DNA from: Colwellia sp.
GTDB taxonomy: Bacteria; Pseudomonadota; Gammaproteobacteria; Enterobacterales; Alteromonadaceae
Assembly (NCBI GenBank): GCA_020630795.1
Contig: JAHDIK010000002.1
Location: 195,954-259,953 of the forward strand
Direction of reading: 5' to 3'
Length of the DNA stretch: 64,000 nucleotides
A model generated the notes under the pieces. It had not been told where the DNA came from. It worked only from the letters and a program-made list of their open reading frames with translations, and ran no database searches. Position 1 is the stretch's first letter; each line of letters begins with the position of its first letter. This document shows positions 1-9,056 of the stretch, piece after piece. The position numbers and the translations under genes were made by a program.

Positions 1-1290
1 ATTGGTTTGAAAAATGGATTTAAGTGGGATGGAATAGAAAAAGCTATTATTCACGGAATCTCAATTTCACTGGGCGCTATTCTAATACTCCTAGCGGTCG
101 GTTCGCTTATTGGTACGTGGTTATTGTCTGGTACTGTTCCAACCATGGTTTATTTAGGGTTACAAATTATTAACCCTAGTTGGTTTTATGCTGCAGCATG
201 TGTGGTTTGTGGAATTGTAGCAATGAGTATCGGAAGCTCTTGGACAACTGCCGCTACGGTAGGTGTTGCTTTTATTGGTATTGCTGGTGGTTTTGATATG
301 TCTGCTTCAGTAACAGCAGGTGCAGTAATTTCTGGTGCATATTTTGGTGATAAATTATCTCCGTTATCGGAAACTACAAATTTGGCTCCAGCAGTTGCAG
401 GGAGTGAATTGTTTGACCATATTCGTTATATGTTATGGACGACTGTACCGTCTATCTCTATCGCATTAGTATTGTTCTTAGTGATTGGTTTTAGTCATTC
501 TGGAGCGGAAGTTGCGAGTGCTTCTAGTATTGATACATTAACTAAAACACTAGAATCAACATACAATATTTCCATTCTTAACCTTATTCCTTTAGCTATA
601 TTGTTATATATGGCGTATAAAAAAGTGCCAGCGTTTCCGGCGGTTTCTATTGGTGCTTTTATTGGTGCAGTGTGGGCTGTAATTTTTCAGCAAGAACTTA
701 TCATGTCTATGGCGTCAGAAGGTGTTACAGGAATTAAGGCAACAGTTATGGTTGTTTGGACCGCTTTCTTTGATGGTATTGTGGTGAGCACTGGTAATAA
801 AGAAATTGATGAGTTATTAAGTCGTGGCGGTATGTCTACAATGCTTAATACAATTTGGTTGATCATGATGGCGTTAAGTTTTGGTGCGGTTTTAGAGCAT
901 TTAGGCATGTTAAAACGCTTTGTTGATTCAATACTTGCGGCTGCAAAATCTACGGGTAGCTTAATTGCGAGCACAGTTGCTACCTGTATAGGTACTAATT
1001 TAATTACTGCAGATCAATATATGGCGATCGTGATGCCTGGGCGTATGTATAAAGAAGAATATGCACGCAGAGGGCTTCATCCGACTGTATTAAGTCGAAC
1101 ATTAGAAGATTCAGGTACTATCACATCACCATTAATTCCTTGGAATACTTGTGGTGCGTTTATGTTCGCAACCTTAGCTTTAACATCTTATGAATTTATC
1201 TTTTACTGCTTTTTTAATTTAATTAATCCTATTATGGCGTTAGTGTATGGTTTTATTGGATTTAAAATAAGAAAAATAGTGACAAATTAG
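1..1290 (+). CDS. NhaC-family Na+/H+ antiporter (5' end outside window)
   Basis: Inner-membrane antiporter that exchanges Na+ for H+. The frame is open from the first base of the window and runs to a TAG stop at 1288-1290. A TTG at 7 could be read as a start, but NhaC proteins normally have about 50-60 more residues including a first membrane helix, so I treat the gene as truncated by the window edge. The visible part has about ten hydrophobic segments and the family signatures GSSWTTAATVG and GAYFGDKLSPLSETTNLAP in its first third, plus TLEDSGTITSPLIPWNTCG near the end. Its exact substrate (Na+, or malate/lactate exchange as in some paralogues) cannot be told. A hairpin terminator follows directly. 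Confidence 0.85.
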   Translation: MGLKNGFKWDGIEKAIIHGISISLGAILILLAVGSLIGTWLLSGTVPTMVYLGLQIINPSWFYAAACVVCGIVAMSIGSSWTTAATVGVAFIGIAGGFDMSASVTAGAVISGAYFGDKLSPLSETTNLAPAVAGSELFDHIRYMLWTTVPSISIALVLFLVIGFSHSGAEVASASSIDTLTKTLESTYNISILNLIPLAILLYMAYKKVPAFPAVSIGAFIGAVWAVIFQQELIMSMASEGVTGIKATVMVVWTAFFDGIVVSTGNKEIDELLSRGGMSTMLNTIWLIMMALSFGAVLEHLGMLKRFVDSILAAAKSTGSLIASTVATCIGTNLITADQYMAIVMPGRMYKEEYARRGLHPTVLSRTLEDSGTITSPLIPWNTCGAFMFATLALTSYEFIFYCFFNLINPIMALVYGFIGFKIRKIVTN

Positions 1291-1319
1291 ATATTTATCT
1301 TAAAATTAATGAATACCCT

Positions 1320-1347
1320 AAAAAGCCTGTTTTAACAGGTTTTTTTA
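1320..1347 (+). terminator. Intrinsic terminator after the NhaC-type gene
   Basis: The stem CCTGTT/AACAGG (1326-1339) is flanked by an A run upstream and seven T downstream, the usual Rho-independent pattern. It lies 36 bases after the antiporter stop and before pepN. Confidence 0.75.
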
Positions 1348-1386
1348 TAGCTTTTTATAAGTTTTTTTTAAACTCTAGGATGCTCA

Positions 1387-3954
1387 ATGACAGACTTTAC
1401 TGCGCGTTATTTATCAGATTACACCAAACCACTTTTCAATATTTCTCATGTAGATTTAACGTTTGCGTTAGAAGATAGCCGTACAACTGTCACGAATATC
1501 ATGACTGTTGGGCGAATCGACAATCATCAAGAACCATTAGTGTTAAGCGGTGAGCATATCGATTTAGAGTCGGTTTATATTAATGGTAAAGAAATAAGTA
1601 GTGCTGACTATCGAAAGTCTTCAACCGAGCTAACGCTGAATATCCCTGATGGTGAAGTTGAGCTTAAAGTCGTGACGGTAATCAATCCTATCGACAACAC
1701 GTCGTTAGAAGGACTTTTTAAGTCTGGGGGAGCATTTTGTACCCAATGTGAAGCGGAAGGTTTTAGACGTATTACCTATTATTTAGATCGTCCAGATGTA
1801 ATGTCTATTTTTACTACGAAAGTTATCGCCAATAAATCTCTTTACCCATACCTATTAGCTAATGGGAATAAAGTGGATTCAGGAAATCTCGACGATGGCT
1901 ATCACTTTGCTACTTGGGAAGATCCATTTCCTAAACCTTGTTATTTATTTGCCTTGGTAGCAGGTGATTTTGATTTATTGCAAGACACTTATGTAACATC
2001 TTCGGGTAGAAAGGTCGCGCTAGAGATATTTGTTGATAAAGGCAATTTATCAAAATCTCATCATGCAATGACATCGCTTAAACATTCAATGAAGTGGGAT
2101 GAAGACACCTTTGGTTTAGAATACGATTTAGATATCTATATGATTGTAGCCGTTGATTTTTTCAATATGGGTGCGATGGAAAACAAAGGCTTAAACGTAT
2201 TTAACAGTAAATTTGTTTTAGCAGATGAAACTTCTGCAACAGATACTGACTATTTTAATATAGAAGCGGTAATCGGGCATGAGTACTTTCATAACTGGAC
2301 CGGAAACCGAGTAACTTGTAGAGACTGGTTTCAGTTAAGTCTCAAAGAAGGGCTTACAGTGTTTAGAGATCAGCAATTCAGTGCTGATATGCATTCTGCA
2401 GCAGTCACGCGTATTCAAAATGTAAGAGTTTTACGCTCGTTACAATTTGCTGAGGATGCGGGTCCAATGGCACACGCTATTCGTCCTGACAAAGTTATGG
2501 AAATGAATAACTTTTATACGCTTACCGTATATGAAAAAGGTTCTGAAGTTATTCGAATGCTTTATACCTTACTTGGTAAAGAAAACTTCAGAAAAGGAAT
2601 GGATTTATATTTTGAACGCTTTGATGGAATGGCCGTTACCTGTGACGACTTTGTCAATGCGATGGCTGACGCGTCTAATATTTCCTTAGAGCAATTCAAA
2701 TTATGGTATACGCAAGTCGGTACACCACTGCTAACCGTTTCAGAAAACTTTGATGAAAGTACTGAAACGTATACGTTAACTGTTAAGCAGAAAAACAGCC
2801 GAGACGATAAACCGACTCAAAAATTGCATATTCCGTTAAATATTGAGCTGATTAGTAAAACCAAACCTGAAGAAACAATAAATGAGTTAATAGAGCTAAA
2901 TGAATTAGAGCAAACTTTCACGTTTAAAGGATTTACGAGTAAGCCATTATTGGCGTTTTTAGGTAATTTTAGTGCGCCTGTCAAAGTAGAGTTTTGTCAA
3001 ACTGATAACGACTTAGAATACATCATGGTCAACGCTAGCGACGAGTTTAGTCGTTGGGATGCGGGTCAAAAACTCATGAAAACCTATATTCATAAATTTT
3101 ATGAAGGAACGGTTACAGAGCTACCAGAGCACCTCATCACGTCTTTTAAATCTGTATTATGCAGTGGGGGAGATAACGCCTTAATTGCAGAGCAGTTAAC
3201 TGTACCTACGTTTGATGAGCTTGCTGATGCGACAGCTGAAGTAGATCCTGTTAAGTTATGTGAAGCGATACATAACTTTAAATTACAGCTATCAACTAAC
3301 CTGAATGCGTCGTTCAAATCTGTATATGAGTCAACGTATGAGGTGACCTATTCAGGTGAAGCAAGTGCTGTAGCCAAACGTTCTCTTAAAAACGTATGCT
3401 TGTCTTATTTAGCGCTTGATGATTCAACTACATCTGAAATTGATATTCAGTTTAACCAGTCTGACAATATGACCGATACCTTAGCAGCGTTAACATGTTC
3501 TGCGGATATCAATCTATCTTCATTCGATACGAATATGAAGTTATTTGAAGATAGATGGCAAGACACTACGTTAGTTATGGACAAATGGTTTACGTTATCG
3601 GCTTCTTTAAATAGCGATAATATATTTGAACGTTTAGAGCAGTTACTAGAACATTCGTTGTTTGGCTTAAACAATCCAAATAGAGCGAGATCTTTAATTG
3701 GAGCTTTTGCCGCTAAGAATCATAAATATTTTCATTGCTTAAGTGGAAGAGGGTACAAATTTCTAGCAAATCAGATTGAATTACTGAATGAAATTAATCC
3801 GCAAGTTGCATCTCGCTTGATAACACCTTTGATACAATTTAAAGGTTTTGACCTACAACGCCAAAAGTTAATGAGAACTGAGTTAGAAAAACTACTCTTG
3901 TTGCCAAACTTGTCGAAAGACCTAAAAGAAAAGCTGGATGCAGCACTTAATTAA
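1387..3954 (+). CDS. pepN: Aminopeptidase N (M1 family)
   Basis: Cytoplasmic zinc aminopeptidase that removes N-terminal residues from peptides in protein turnover. At 855 residues it is close to the E. coli enzyme (870). The substrate-binding GAMEN motif is at residues 262-266. The zinc site HEYFH is at 298-302, with the third ligand Glu at about 321 in LKEGLTVFRDQQF. The ATG is preceded by AGGA at 1377-1380 with six bases of spacing, and the reading begins like other M1 bacterial PepN proteins (MTDFTARYLSDY). The gene probably forms an operon with the DUF2835 gene 12 bases downstream. No anomalies are seen. Confidence 0.97.
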   Translation: MTDFTARYLSDYTKPLFNISHVDLTFALEDSRTTVTNIMTVGRIDNHQEPLVLSGEHIDLESVYINGKEISSADYRKSSTELTLNIPDGEVELKVVTVINPIDNTSLEGLFKSGGAFCTQCEAEGFRRITYYLDRPDVMSIFTTKVIANKSLYPYLLANGNKVDSGNLDDGYHFATWEDPFPKPCYLFALVAGDFDLLQDTYVTSSGRKVALEIFVDKGNLSKSHHAMTSLKHSMKWDEDTFGLEYDLDIYMIVAVDFFNMGAMENKGLNVFNSKFVLADETSATDTDYFNIEAVIGHEYFHNWTGNRVTCRDWFQLSLKEGLTVFRDQQFSADMHSAAVTRIQNVRVLRSLQFAEDAGPMAHAIRPDKVMEMNNFYTLTVYEKGSEVIRMLYTLLGKENFRKGMDLYFERFDGMAVTCDDFVNAMADASNISLEQFKLWYTQVGTPLLTVSENFDESTETYTLTVKQKNSRDDKPTQKLHIPLNIELISKTKPEETINELIELNELEQTFTFKGFTSKPLLAFLGNFSAPVKVEFCQTDNDLEYIMVNASDEFSRWDAGQKLMKTYIHKFYEGTVTELPEHLITSFKSVLCSGGDNALIAEQLTVPTFDELADATAEVDPVKLCEAIHNFKLQLSTNLNASFKSVYESTYEVTYSGEASAVAKRSLKNVCLSYLALDDSTTSEIDIQFNQSDNMTDTLAALTCSADINLSSFDTNMKLFEDRWQDTTLVMDKWFTLSASLNSDNIFERLEQLLEHSLFGLNNPNRARSLIGAFAAKNHKYFHCLSGRGYKFLANQIELLNEINPQVASRLITPLIQFKGFDLQRQKLMRTELEKLLLLPNLSKDLKEKLDAALN

Positions 3955-3966
3955 ACATCATCTATA

Positions 3967-4182
3967 ATGAAGTATTATTTTCATCTAAATATGTCGTACG
4001 ATGAATTTCTTCCCTTTTATCAGGGGAGAATTCAGTCGGTAAGTGTTATGACAACACAAGGAGTTAGAGTGCAATTTCCGGCAATGCATCTTAAAAAATT
4101 TCTGTTTTCGTATGGAATTAGAGGGTATTTCTGTATGAATACTGAAAATAATAAATTTTTATCGTTAGAAAAAATAAAATAA
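3967..4182 (+). CDS. DUF2835 family small protein
   Basis: A 71-residue cytoplasmic protein without signal peptide or membrane segment. I recognise the family from the pattern YYFHLNMSYDEFLPFYQG near the start, a central FPAMHLKKF and the ending GIRGYFCMNTENNKFLSL. DUF2835 proteins of marine gammaproteobacteria are of this length and often lie next to pepN, as here (12 bases after it). Function is unknown; nothing in the sequence suggests catalysis. Confidence 0.85.
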   Translation: MKYYFHLNMSYDEFLPFYQGRIQSVSVMTTQGVRVQFPAMHLKKFLFSYGIRGYFCMNTENNKFLSLEKIK

Positions 4183-4204
4183 TTAGAGTTTATGCTTTAA
4201 ACAG

Positions 4205-4214
4205 TGGTCGGACC
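4205..4214 (+). promoter_or_regulatory. FadR-like operator core upstream of the DUF1302 gene
   Basis: TGGTCGGACC is identical to the central ten bases of the fatty-acid regulator FadR consensus (AACTGGTCGGACCAGTT). The flanking bases match poorly (CAG on the left, TTT on the right). It lies about 290 bases before the DUF1302 start, in a 322-base intergenic stretch. Binding is inferred only from the core match. Confidence 0.35.
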
Positions 4215-4410
4215 TTTTTCTTCTGTTCATTTTTTAAAGATTATTTTATCAAAGTACTGAATTACTAAGGTCATTCTTTAAGATGGTTAAAAAATAGCTT
4301 GGTTTTAAACAGTTGTTTTAAACGCTAGTTACTATTCTTTTAATTATTGTGTGCAAGGCCTTAAAACCGAGGGTAACAATAAACGTTTTTTACCCTTGCC
4401 TGTTAGATTA

Positions 4411-4463
4411 AATGATGCAATTATTGTTTTATCCCACTTGGGAAGAATATCAAATGCATCATT
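4411..4463 (+). other. Long imperfect hairpin in the DUF1302 leader region
   Basis: The outer arms AATGATGCA (4411-4419) and TGCATCATT (4455-4463) pair perfectly, and inner arms TCCCA (4432-4436) and TGGGA (4439-4443) also pair. The segments between them pair in about eight of eleven positions, giving one 53-base stem with a tiny loop. It ends 41 bases before the DUF1302 start codon. It could be a leader RNA structure, a terminator for upstream readthrough (no T run) or a large operator dyad. The rest of 4183-4504 holds only AT-rich DNA and the FadR-like core. Confidence 0.5.
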
Positions 4464-4504
4464 ATAAAAATAAATACTATGATTTGGATCTGGGGAGATA
4501 ATAA

Positions 4505-6544
4505 ATGAAAAATAATTCTCGCAGTCGGTTTTATGTAAAACCAATCGCTGCCAGTATCACGGCCGCTTTGTTGTCGATATCGACTTCTGCTGTACAAGCC
4601 AAAAATTTTCAATTAGGTGATTTCGATATTAGCTTCGATTCTACCTTTTCGTTTGGTTCAAGTTGGCGTGTAGAAAACCGTGACTGGAATAACCGTGTTG
4701 GTAAGTCTAACAACGAACAAAACGGATTTAACTTTAACGGTTATCACCCGAGTTTAAATGCTAACCCTGATGCAGCAACTGTTTGGAACGGGCAGGGCTT
4801 GTATTCAACGAATGGTGACAACGGTAATTTAAATTACGATGCAGGCGATAGTTTCTCAAAAATCTTAAAAGGATCTCATGATCTAGACATACGTTACAAC
4901 AACGTAGGTTTATTTGCCCGTGGTATGTATTTCTACGATTTTGAAATGATGGACGGAGACCGTGCGTGGACTAACCCAGCATCTAATACGGTGAATAACC
5001 CATGTCGTGACGACGAAGCCAAAGATCAGGTTTGTCGTGATATTCGATTACTTGATGCTTTCTTATACGGTGATTTTGACTTAGGTGAAATGCCGTTATC
5101 AGTGCGTATTGGTCAACAAGTGATTAGCTGGGGTGAAAGTACCTTAATTTCTCACGGTATTAGTGAGCTAAACCCAGTAGATATTGCGCGTTTGAAAGCG
5201 CCTGGTTCTGAATTAAAAGAAGCATTTATTCCTTTTGGTGCTGTTTGGGCGTCTTTAGGTGTTACAGAAAATTTTAATGTTGAGATGTTTTATCAATATA
5301 GTTGGGAGAAAACTGTTCTTCCAGCACCTGGTAGCTACTTCTCAACTAACGATTTTGCTGGCGACGGTGGGCACTATAATAACGTTCAGTTAAACTTTGC
5401 TAGTAACCCTGATATGGATTTAGATTCATTAATTACAAACTTGAACGTACTTGGAGATAGTTTACGTGCAGGCGCTTTAACTCCTACACAAGCAGGACAA
5501 GCCTATTTAGCAGGATTTCCAACTAAATTAACATTACGTACTCAAGACGCTGAAAATGAGCCAGAAGATGGTGGCCAATACGGTTTGCGTTTATCTTGGT
5601 ATTTACCTGAATTAAACGATACTGAAGTTAGTTTGTATTACATGAACTACCATAGTCGTCGTCCTATCTTTGCAGGTGTAACTGCTGATTTCTCAAAAGT
5701 TACTTCTGATGTTGGATTAATCGCTCAAGGCGCAATTAATTACGATAATTACACTGATTTACAATCTTTCTCTCGTGTTGAGCTTGACTACGTAGAAGAT
5801 ATTAAATTATACGCGTTAAGTTTTAACACCGCGTTAGGTACTACGTCTGTTGCGGGTGAAGTAACTTATAGACAAGACGAGCCACTTCAAATTGATGATG
5901 TTGAGTTATTGTATTTAGCAATGCCTCAACAACTTGCAAATGCAGGCATTCGTCCTGATTTGGATAATGTATCTCAAATGGAAAATGCTCCTTCTGGCCA
6001 GCAAGTTGATGGATTTGTATTGTCTGATACGTTGCAAGCACAAATGACGTTAACTCATTTATGGGGGCCATCATTAGGCGCTGGACAATTTACAACGTTA
6101 TTAGAAGTTGGTGGTATCAATATTCAAGATATGCCAGATCACGATGTACTGCGCTTAAATGGACCTGGTACAGACCGTAACGGTGGTGTTGCAGGTAAAG
6201 AAGGTTTAGAAATTGGTTTGCAAGATGGTGTTGAAACTAATCCGTTCCCAACTGAATTTGCATGGGGATACCGCCTTGTTGGTAAGCTAGATTACAGTAA
6301 CGTATTTGGTGGTATTAACGTTTCACCAAAAGCAGTGTTTTCACATGACGTAAAAGGTATAACACCAGATCCTCTATTTTTGTTTGTTGAAGATAGAAAA
6401 TCGTTATCGTTAGGTGTTGGTTTTGATTATCAAAGCCGTTGGTCTGCAGACTTAAGTTATAACAGCTTTTTTGATGGTGTAGGTACGACTCATCGATTGT
6501 CAGACAGAGACTATGTCTCGTTTAGTGTTAAGTATTCAATTTAG
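4505..6544 (+). CDS. DUF1302 family outer-membrane protein
   Basis: A 679-residue exported protein. Residues 1-32 form a signal peptide ending in AVQA. The rest is rich in alternating, aromatic-flanked strand segments, and the C terminus ends in an aromatic-rich strand (VSFSVKYSI), as expected of a beta-barrel inserted by the BAM complex. The early pattern with NWNNRVGKSNNEQNGFN, the central ISWGESTLISHGISELNPVD and overall length fit the DUF1302 family. It is followed by DUF1329, YCF48-like and MMPL genes in the order repeatedly seen in proteobacteria, including steroid and hydrocarbon degraders. That suggests a trans-envelope route for hydrophobic compounds. The substrate is unknown. Confidence 0.88.
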   Translation: MKNNSRSRFYVKPIAASITAALLSISTSAVQAKNFQLGDFDISFDSTFSFGSSWRVENRDWNNRVGKSNNEQNGFNFNGYHPSLNANPDAATVWNGQGLYSTNGDNGNLNYDAGDSFSKILKGSHDLDIRYNNVGLFARGMYFYDFEMMDGDRAWTNPASNTVNNPCRDDEAKDQVCRDIRLLDAFLYGDFDLGEMPLSVRIGQQVISWGESTLISHGISELNPVDIARLKAPGSELKEAFIPFGAVWASLGVTENFNVEMFYQYSWEKTVLPAPGSYFSTNDFAGDGGHYNNVQLNFASNPDMDLDSLITNLNVLGDSLRAGALTPTQAGQAYLAGFPTKLTLRTQDAENEPEDGGQYGLRLSWYLPELNDTEVSLYYMNYHSRRPIFAGVTADFSKVTSDVGLIAQGAINYDNYTDLQSFSRVELDYVEDIKLYALSFNTALGTTSVAGEVTYRQDEPLQIDDVELLYLAMPQQLANAGIRPDLDNVSQMENAPSGQQVDGFVLSDTLQAQMTLTHLWGPSLGAGQFTTLLEVGGINIQDMPDHDVLRLNGPGTDRNGGVAGKEGLEIGLQDGVETNPFPTEFAWGYRLVGKLDYSNVFGGINVSPKAVFSHDVKGITPDPLFLFVEDRKSLSLGVGFDYQSRWSADLSYNSFFDGVGTTHRLSDRDYVSFSVKYSI

Positions 6545-6555
6545 GAACTATACCT

Positions 6556-7932
6556 ATGAAAAATATAATTAAAAAAACTACATTAGTTTCTTTAGCGGTT
6601 TCTTTAGTATTAACTGGCGGAAGTGCCATGGCTAAAGTAAGTAGTGAAGAAGCAAAAAAATTAGGCAACGAATTAACGCCTATGGGCGCTGAGAGAAAGG
6701 CGAACGCTGATGGTTCAATTCCTGAATGGACTGGTGGTATAACGTCGGCACCTGCTGGTTACAAAGTTGGTGATCACCATAAAGACCCTTTTGCATCTGA
6801 TAAGACTCAGTTTACGATTACAAAAAGTAACTTAGACCAATACAAGGCTAACCTTACGCCTGGTCAAGTTAAGCTTTTTGAAACGTACCCAGACACGTTT
6901 AAGATGAATGTATATCAAACTCGACGTTCAGCGTCTTTTCCGTCACACGTTTACGATGCTGTAAAAGTTAACTCAACTCGTGCAGAACTTGTTGAAGAAG
7001 GTAATGGTATTTCTCAAGCGTCAGTGGGGGTGCCATTTCCAATGCCAAAAACTGGTTTGGAAGTTATTTGGAACCATATTCTAAGATACCGTGGTGAACA
7101 AGTTGTTCGAGAGGGGGGGCAAGCAGCACCTACAACAGGTGGTGACTTTACTTACCTCGGTTTTGCTGAAAGCTTAATTTTACCTTACAACGTAAAAGGT
7201 GCTCAACCAGAACAATTACAAGACACCAATATTTTATTCAAGTTTAAGCAAAAAGTAACAGAACCTGCTCGTTTAGCTGGTACAGCATTACTTGTTCATG
7301 AAACGATGGATCAAATTAAAACTCCTCGTCAAGCATGGACATACAACACAGGGCAACGCCGAGTGCGTAGAGCGCCTAACGTAGCTTACGATACGCCGGG
7401 AACAGCGTCAGATGGTTTACGTACTACAGATGATTTTGATATGTATAACGGTGCACCTAACCGTTACACTTGGGAACTAAAAGGTAAGCAAGAGTTATAT
7501 ATTCCTTATAACGATTATCGCTTACATAGTGATGAATTAAAGTATGCTGATATTTTACAACCAGGGCATATTAATCCACAATACGTACGTTATGAAAAAC
7601 ATCGTGTATGGGTTGTTGAAGCTAAACTTAAATCAGATACTCGTCATACGTATAAGAAACGTGTTTTCTTTATTGACGAAGATAGTTGGCAAGTTGCTGT
7701 AACAGATATCTACGATAATCGTGATGAATTATACCGAGTTGGTGTAGCTCATGGATTAAATTACTATGAAGTACCTACACAATGGTCTACTCTTGAAGTA
7801 TTCCATGATTTGCAATCGCGCCGTTACATTGCAATGGGTTTAGATAACGAAGCAAATATGTATGACTTTTCGGCTGAATTAAATGATAAATCATTTACTC
7901 CTTCAGCGTTAAGAAGAGAAGGACGTCGTTAA
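6556..7932 (+). CDS. DUF1329 family periplasmic protein
   Basis: A 458-residue exported protein whose signal peptide ends at AMA (residues 24-26). The mature part begins with the family pattern LGNELTPMGAERKAN and continues with DGSIPEWTGG. The second half (TYKKRVFFIDEDSWQVAV and the YDNRDELYR stretch) has the repeated strand pattern typical of DUF1329, which is thought to resemble lipoprotein-carrier folds. It begins 11 bases after the DUF1302 stop, so the two are surely cotranscribed and probably act together. A periplasmic lipid-handling role is inference from fold resemblance and gene neighbours. Confidence 0.88.
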   Translation: MKNIIKKTTLVSLAVSLVLTGGSAMAKVSSEEAKKLGNELTPMGAERKANADGSIPEWTGGITSAPAGYKVGDHHKDPFASDKTQFTITKSNLDQYKANLTPGQVKLFETYPDTFKMNVYQTRRSASFPSHVYDAVKVNSTRAELVEEGNGISQASVGVPFPMPKTGLEVIWNHILRYRGEQVVREGGQAAPTTGGDFTYLGFAESLILPYNVKGAQPEQLQDTNILFKFKQKVTEPARLAGTALLVHETMDQIKTPRQAWTYNTGQRRVRRAPNVAYDTPGTASDGLRTTDDFDMYNGAPNRYTWELKGKQELYIPYNDYRLHSDELKYADILQPGHINPQYVRYEKHRVWVVEAKLKSDTRHTYKKRVFFIDEDSWQVAVTDIYDNRDELYRVGVAHGLNYYEVPTQWSTLEVFHDLQSRRYIAMGLDNEANMYDFSAELNDKSFTPSALRREGRR

Positions 7933-7950
7933 TCTTTAGATAGATTTTGA

Positions 7951-7980
7951 AACGGCTGACTGTGTCAGCCGTTTTTATTT
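7951..7980 (+). terminator. Intrinsic terminator after the DUF1329 gene
   Basis: A ten-base-pair stem AACGGCTGAC/GTCAGCCGTT with a TGT loop is followed by TTTATTT. It separates the DUF1302-DUF1329 pair from the YCF48-MMPL pair, so the second pair has its own promoter or relies on readthrough. Confidence 0.85.
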
Positions 7981-8029
7981 GTTTTGTAGAATTACTAATA
8001 AATTAAATGTCGAGGAGTTTTAATTTTTT

Positions 8030-9055
8030 ATGCTACGTATTCTAGTTTTTTGTTTGGGTTTTATGCTGAGCGTTGTAGCAAATGCGAGTAATGAGCCTAT
8101 CCCCGCAATAATAGCCCCTTTAGCTGAAAAATCTCTTTTACTTGATATTGTAAATATAAATGAAAAGAAACTCGTTGCTGTTGGAGAACGGGGACATATT
8201 CTAACTTCTGTAAATGGAGTTGATTGGCAGCAAGTTTCAGTTCCAACCCAAGCCACGCTAACCAGTGTCTTTTTTATTGATAATCTAGTTGGTTGGGCAG
8301 TAGGGCACGACGCTACTATATTGAAAACTACAAATGGTGGAAATAGTTGGCATCTACAACACCATCAACCAGAACTTCAAAAGCCGTTGTTAGATGTTGT
8401 TTTCAAAGATAAATTTCACGGAATTGCTGTAGGTGCATACGGACAACTATTCAGAACTATCGATGGCGGTAAAACATGGTTGTCAGAATTCCACGAGGAA
8501 TTTTTAACACCGGACGACAAAGAATATTTAGATGAGCTGAAAGTAACTGACGAAGAAGCTTATTTTGATGAGACAGAAAGTATTTTACCTCATTTTAACC
8601 GAGTAATTTCTGATGGTAGAACAACATACCTTGTTGGTGAAATTGGCTTAATTGCAAAAAGTAACGACTTAGGACTAACGTGGCAAAAGCTCGATGAAAT
8701 ATATCGTGGTTCGTTTTTTGATCTATCAAGAACCCAAGAAGGGAACTTACTTGTTGTTGGTTTAAGAGGTAACGCATATAGAAGTTTGATGAATGGAACA
8801 CCTTGGGCAGCAAGTAAAACAAATACTACGGCATTATTAAATTCGATAGTGTTATCTGATGAAGGTCGAGTTTTTGTACTTGGAAATAACGGCGTTATTC
8901 TTGAAAGTAAGGATGACGGAAAATCATTTACGCTAAAAGTACAACCAGACGGTAAATCTTTGCTTGCAGGTGTTTGGTTTAAAGGTCGTATCGTTGCTGT
9001 GTCAGATGTAGGCATAAAAAACATTTCTATGAATACTTCAGGATTTAACTACTAG
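8030..9055 (+). CDS. YCF48-like (photosystem II assembly factor-like) beta-propeller protein
   Basis: A 341-residue protein with a signal peptide (residues 1-19, ending ANA). The mature part contains several BNR/YCF48-type propeller repeats: GERGHILTSVNGVDWQQV, VGHDATILKTTNGGNSW, VGAYGQLFRTIDGGKTW and later LGNNGVILESKDDGKSF. In non-photosynthetic bacteria such proteins accompany DUF1302, DUF1329 and MMPL genes and are thought to be periplasmic assembly or partner proteins. GAGGAG lies 12 bases before the ATG. The stop is separated by a single base from the next gene, indicating translational coupling with the MMPL transporter. Confidence 0.85.
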   Translation: MLRILVFCLGFMLSVVANASNEPIPAIIAPLAEKSLLLDIVNINEKKLVAVGERGHILTSVNGVDWQQVSVPTQATLTSVFFIDNLVGWAVGHDATILKTTNGGNSWHLQHHQPELQKPLLDVVFKDKFHGIAVGAYGQLFRTIDGGKTWLSEFHEEFLTPDDKEYLDELKVTDEEAYFDETESILPHFNRVISDGRTTYLVGEIGLIAKSNDLGLTWQKLDEIYRGSFFDLSRTQEGNLLVVGLRGNAYRSLMNGTPWAASKTNTTALLNSIVLSDEGRVFVLGNNGVILESKDDGKSFTLKVQPDGKSLLAGVWFKGRIVAVSDVGIKNISMNTSGFNY

Positions 9056-9056
9056 T

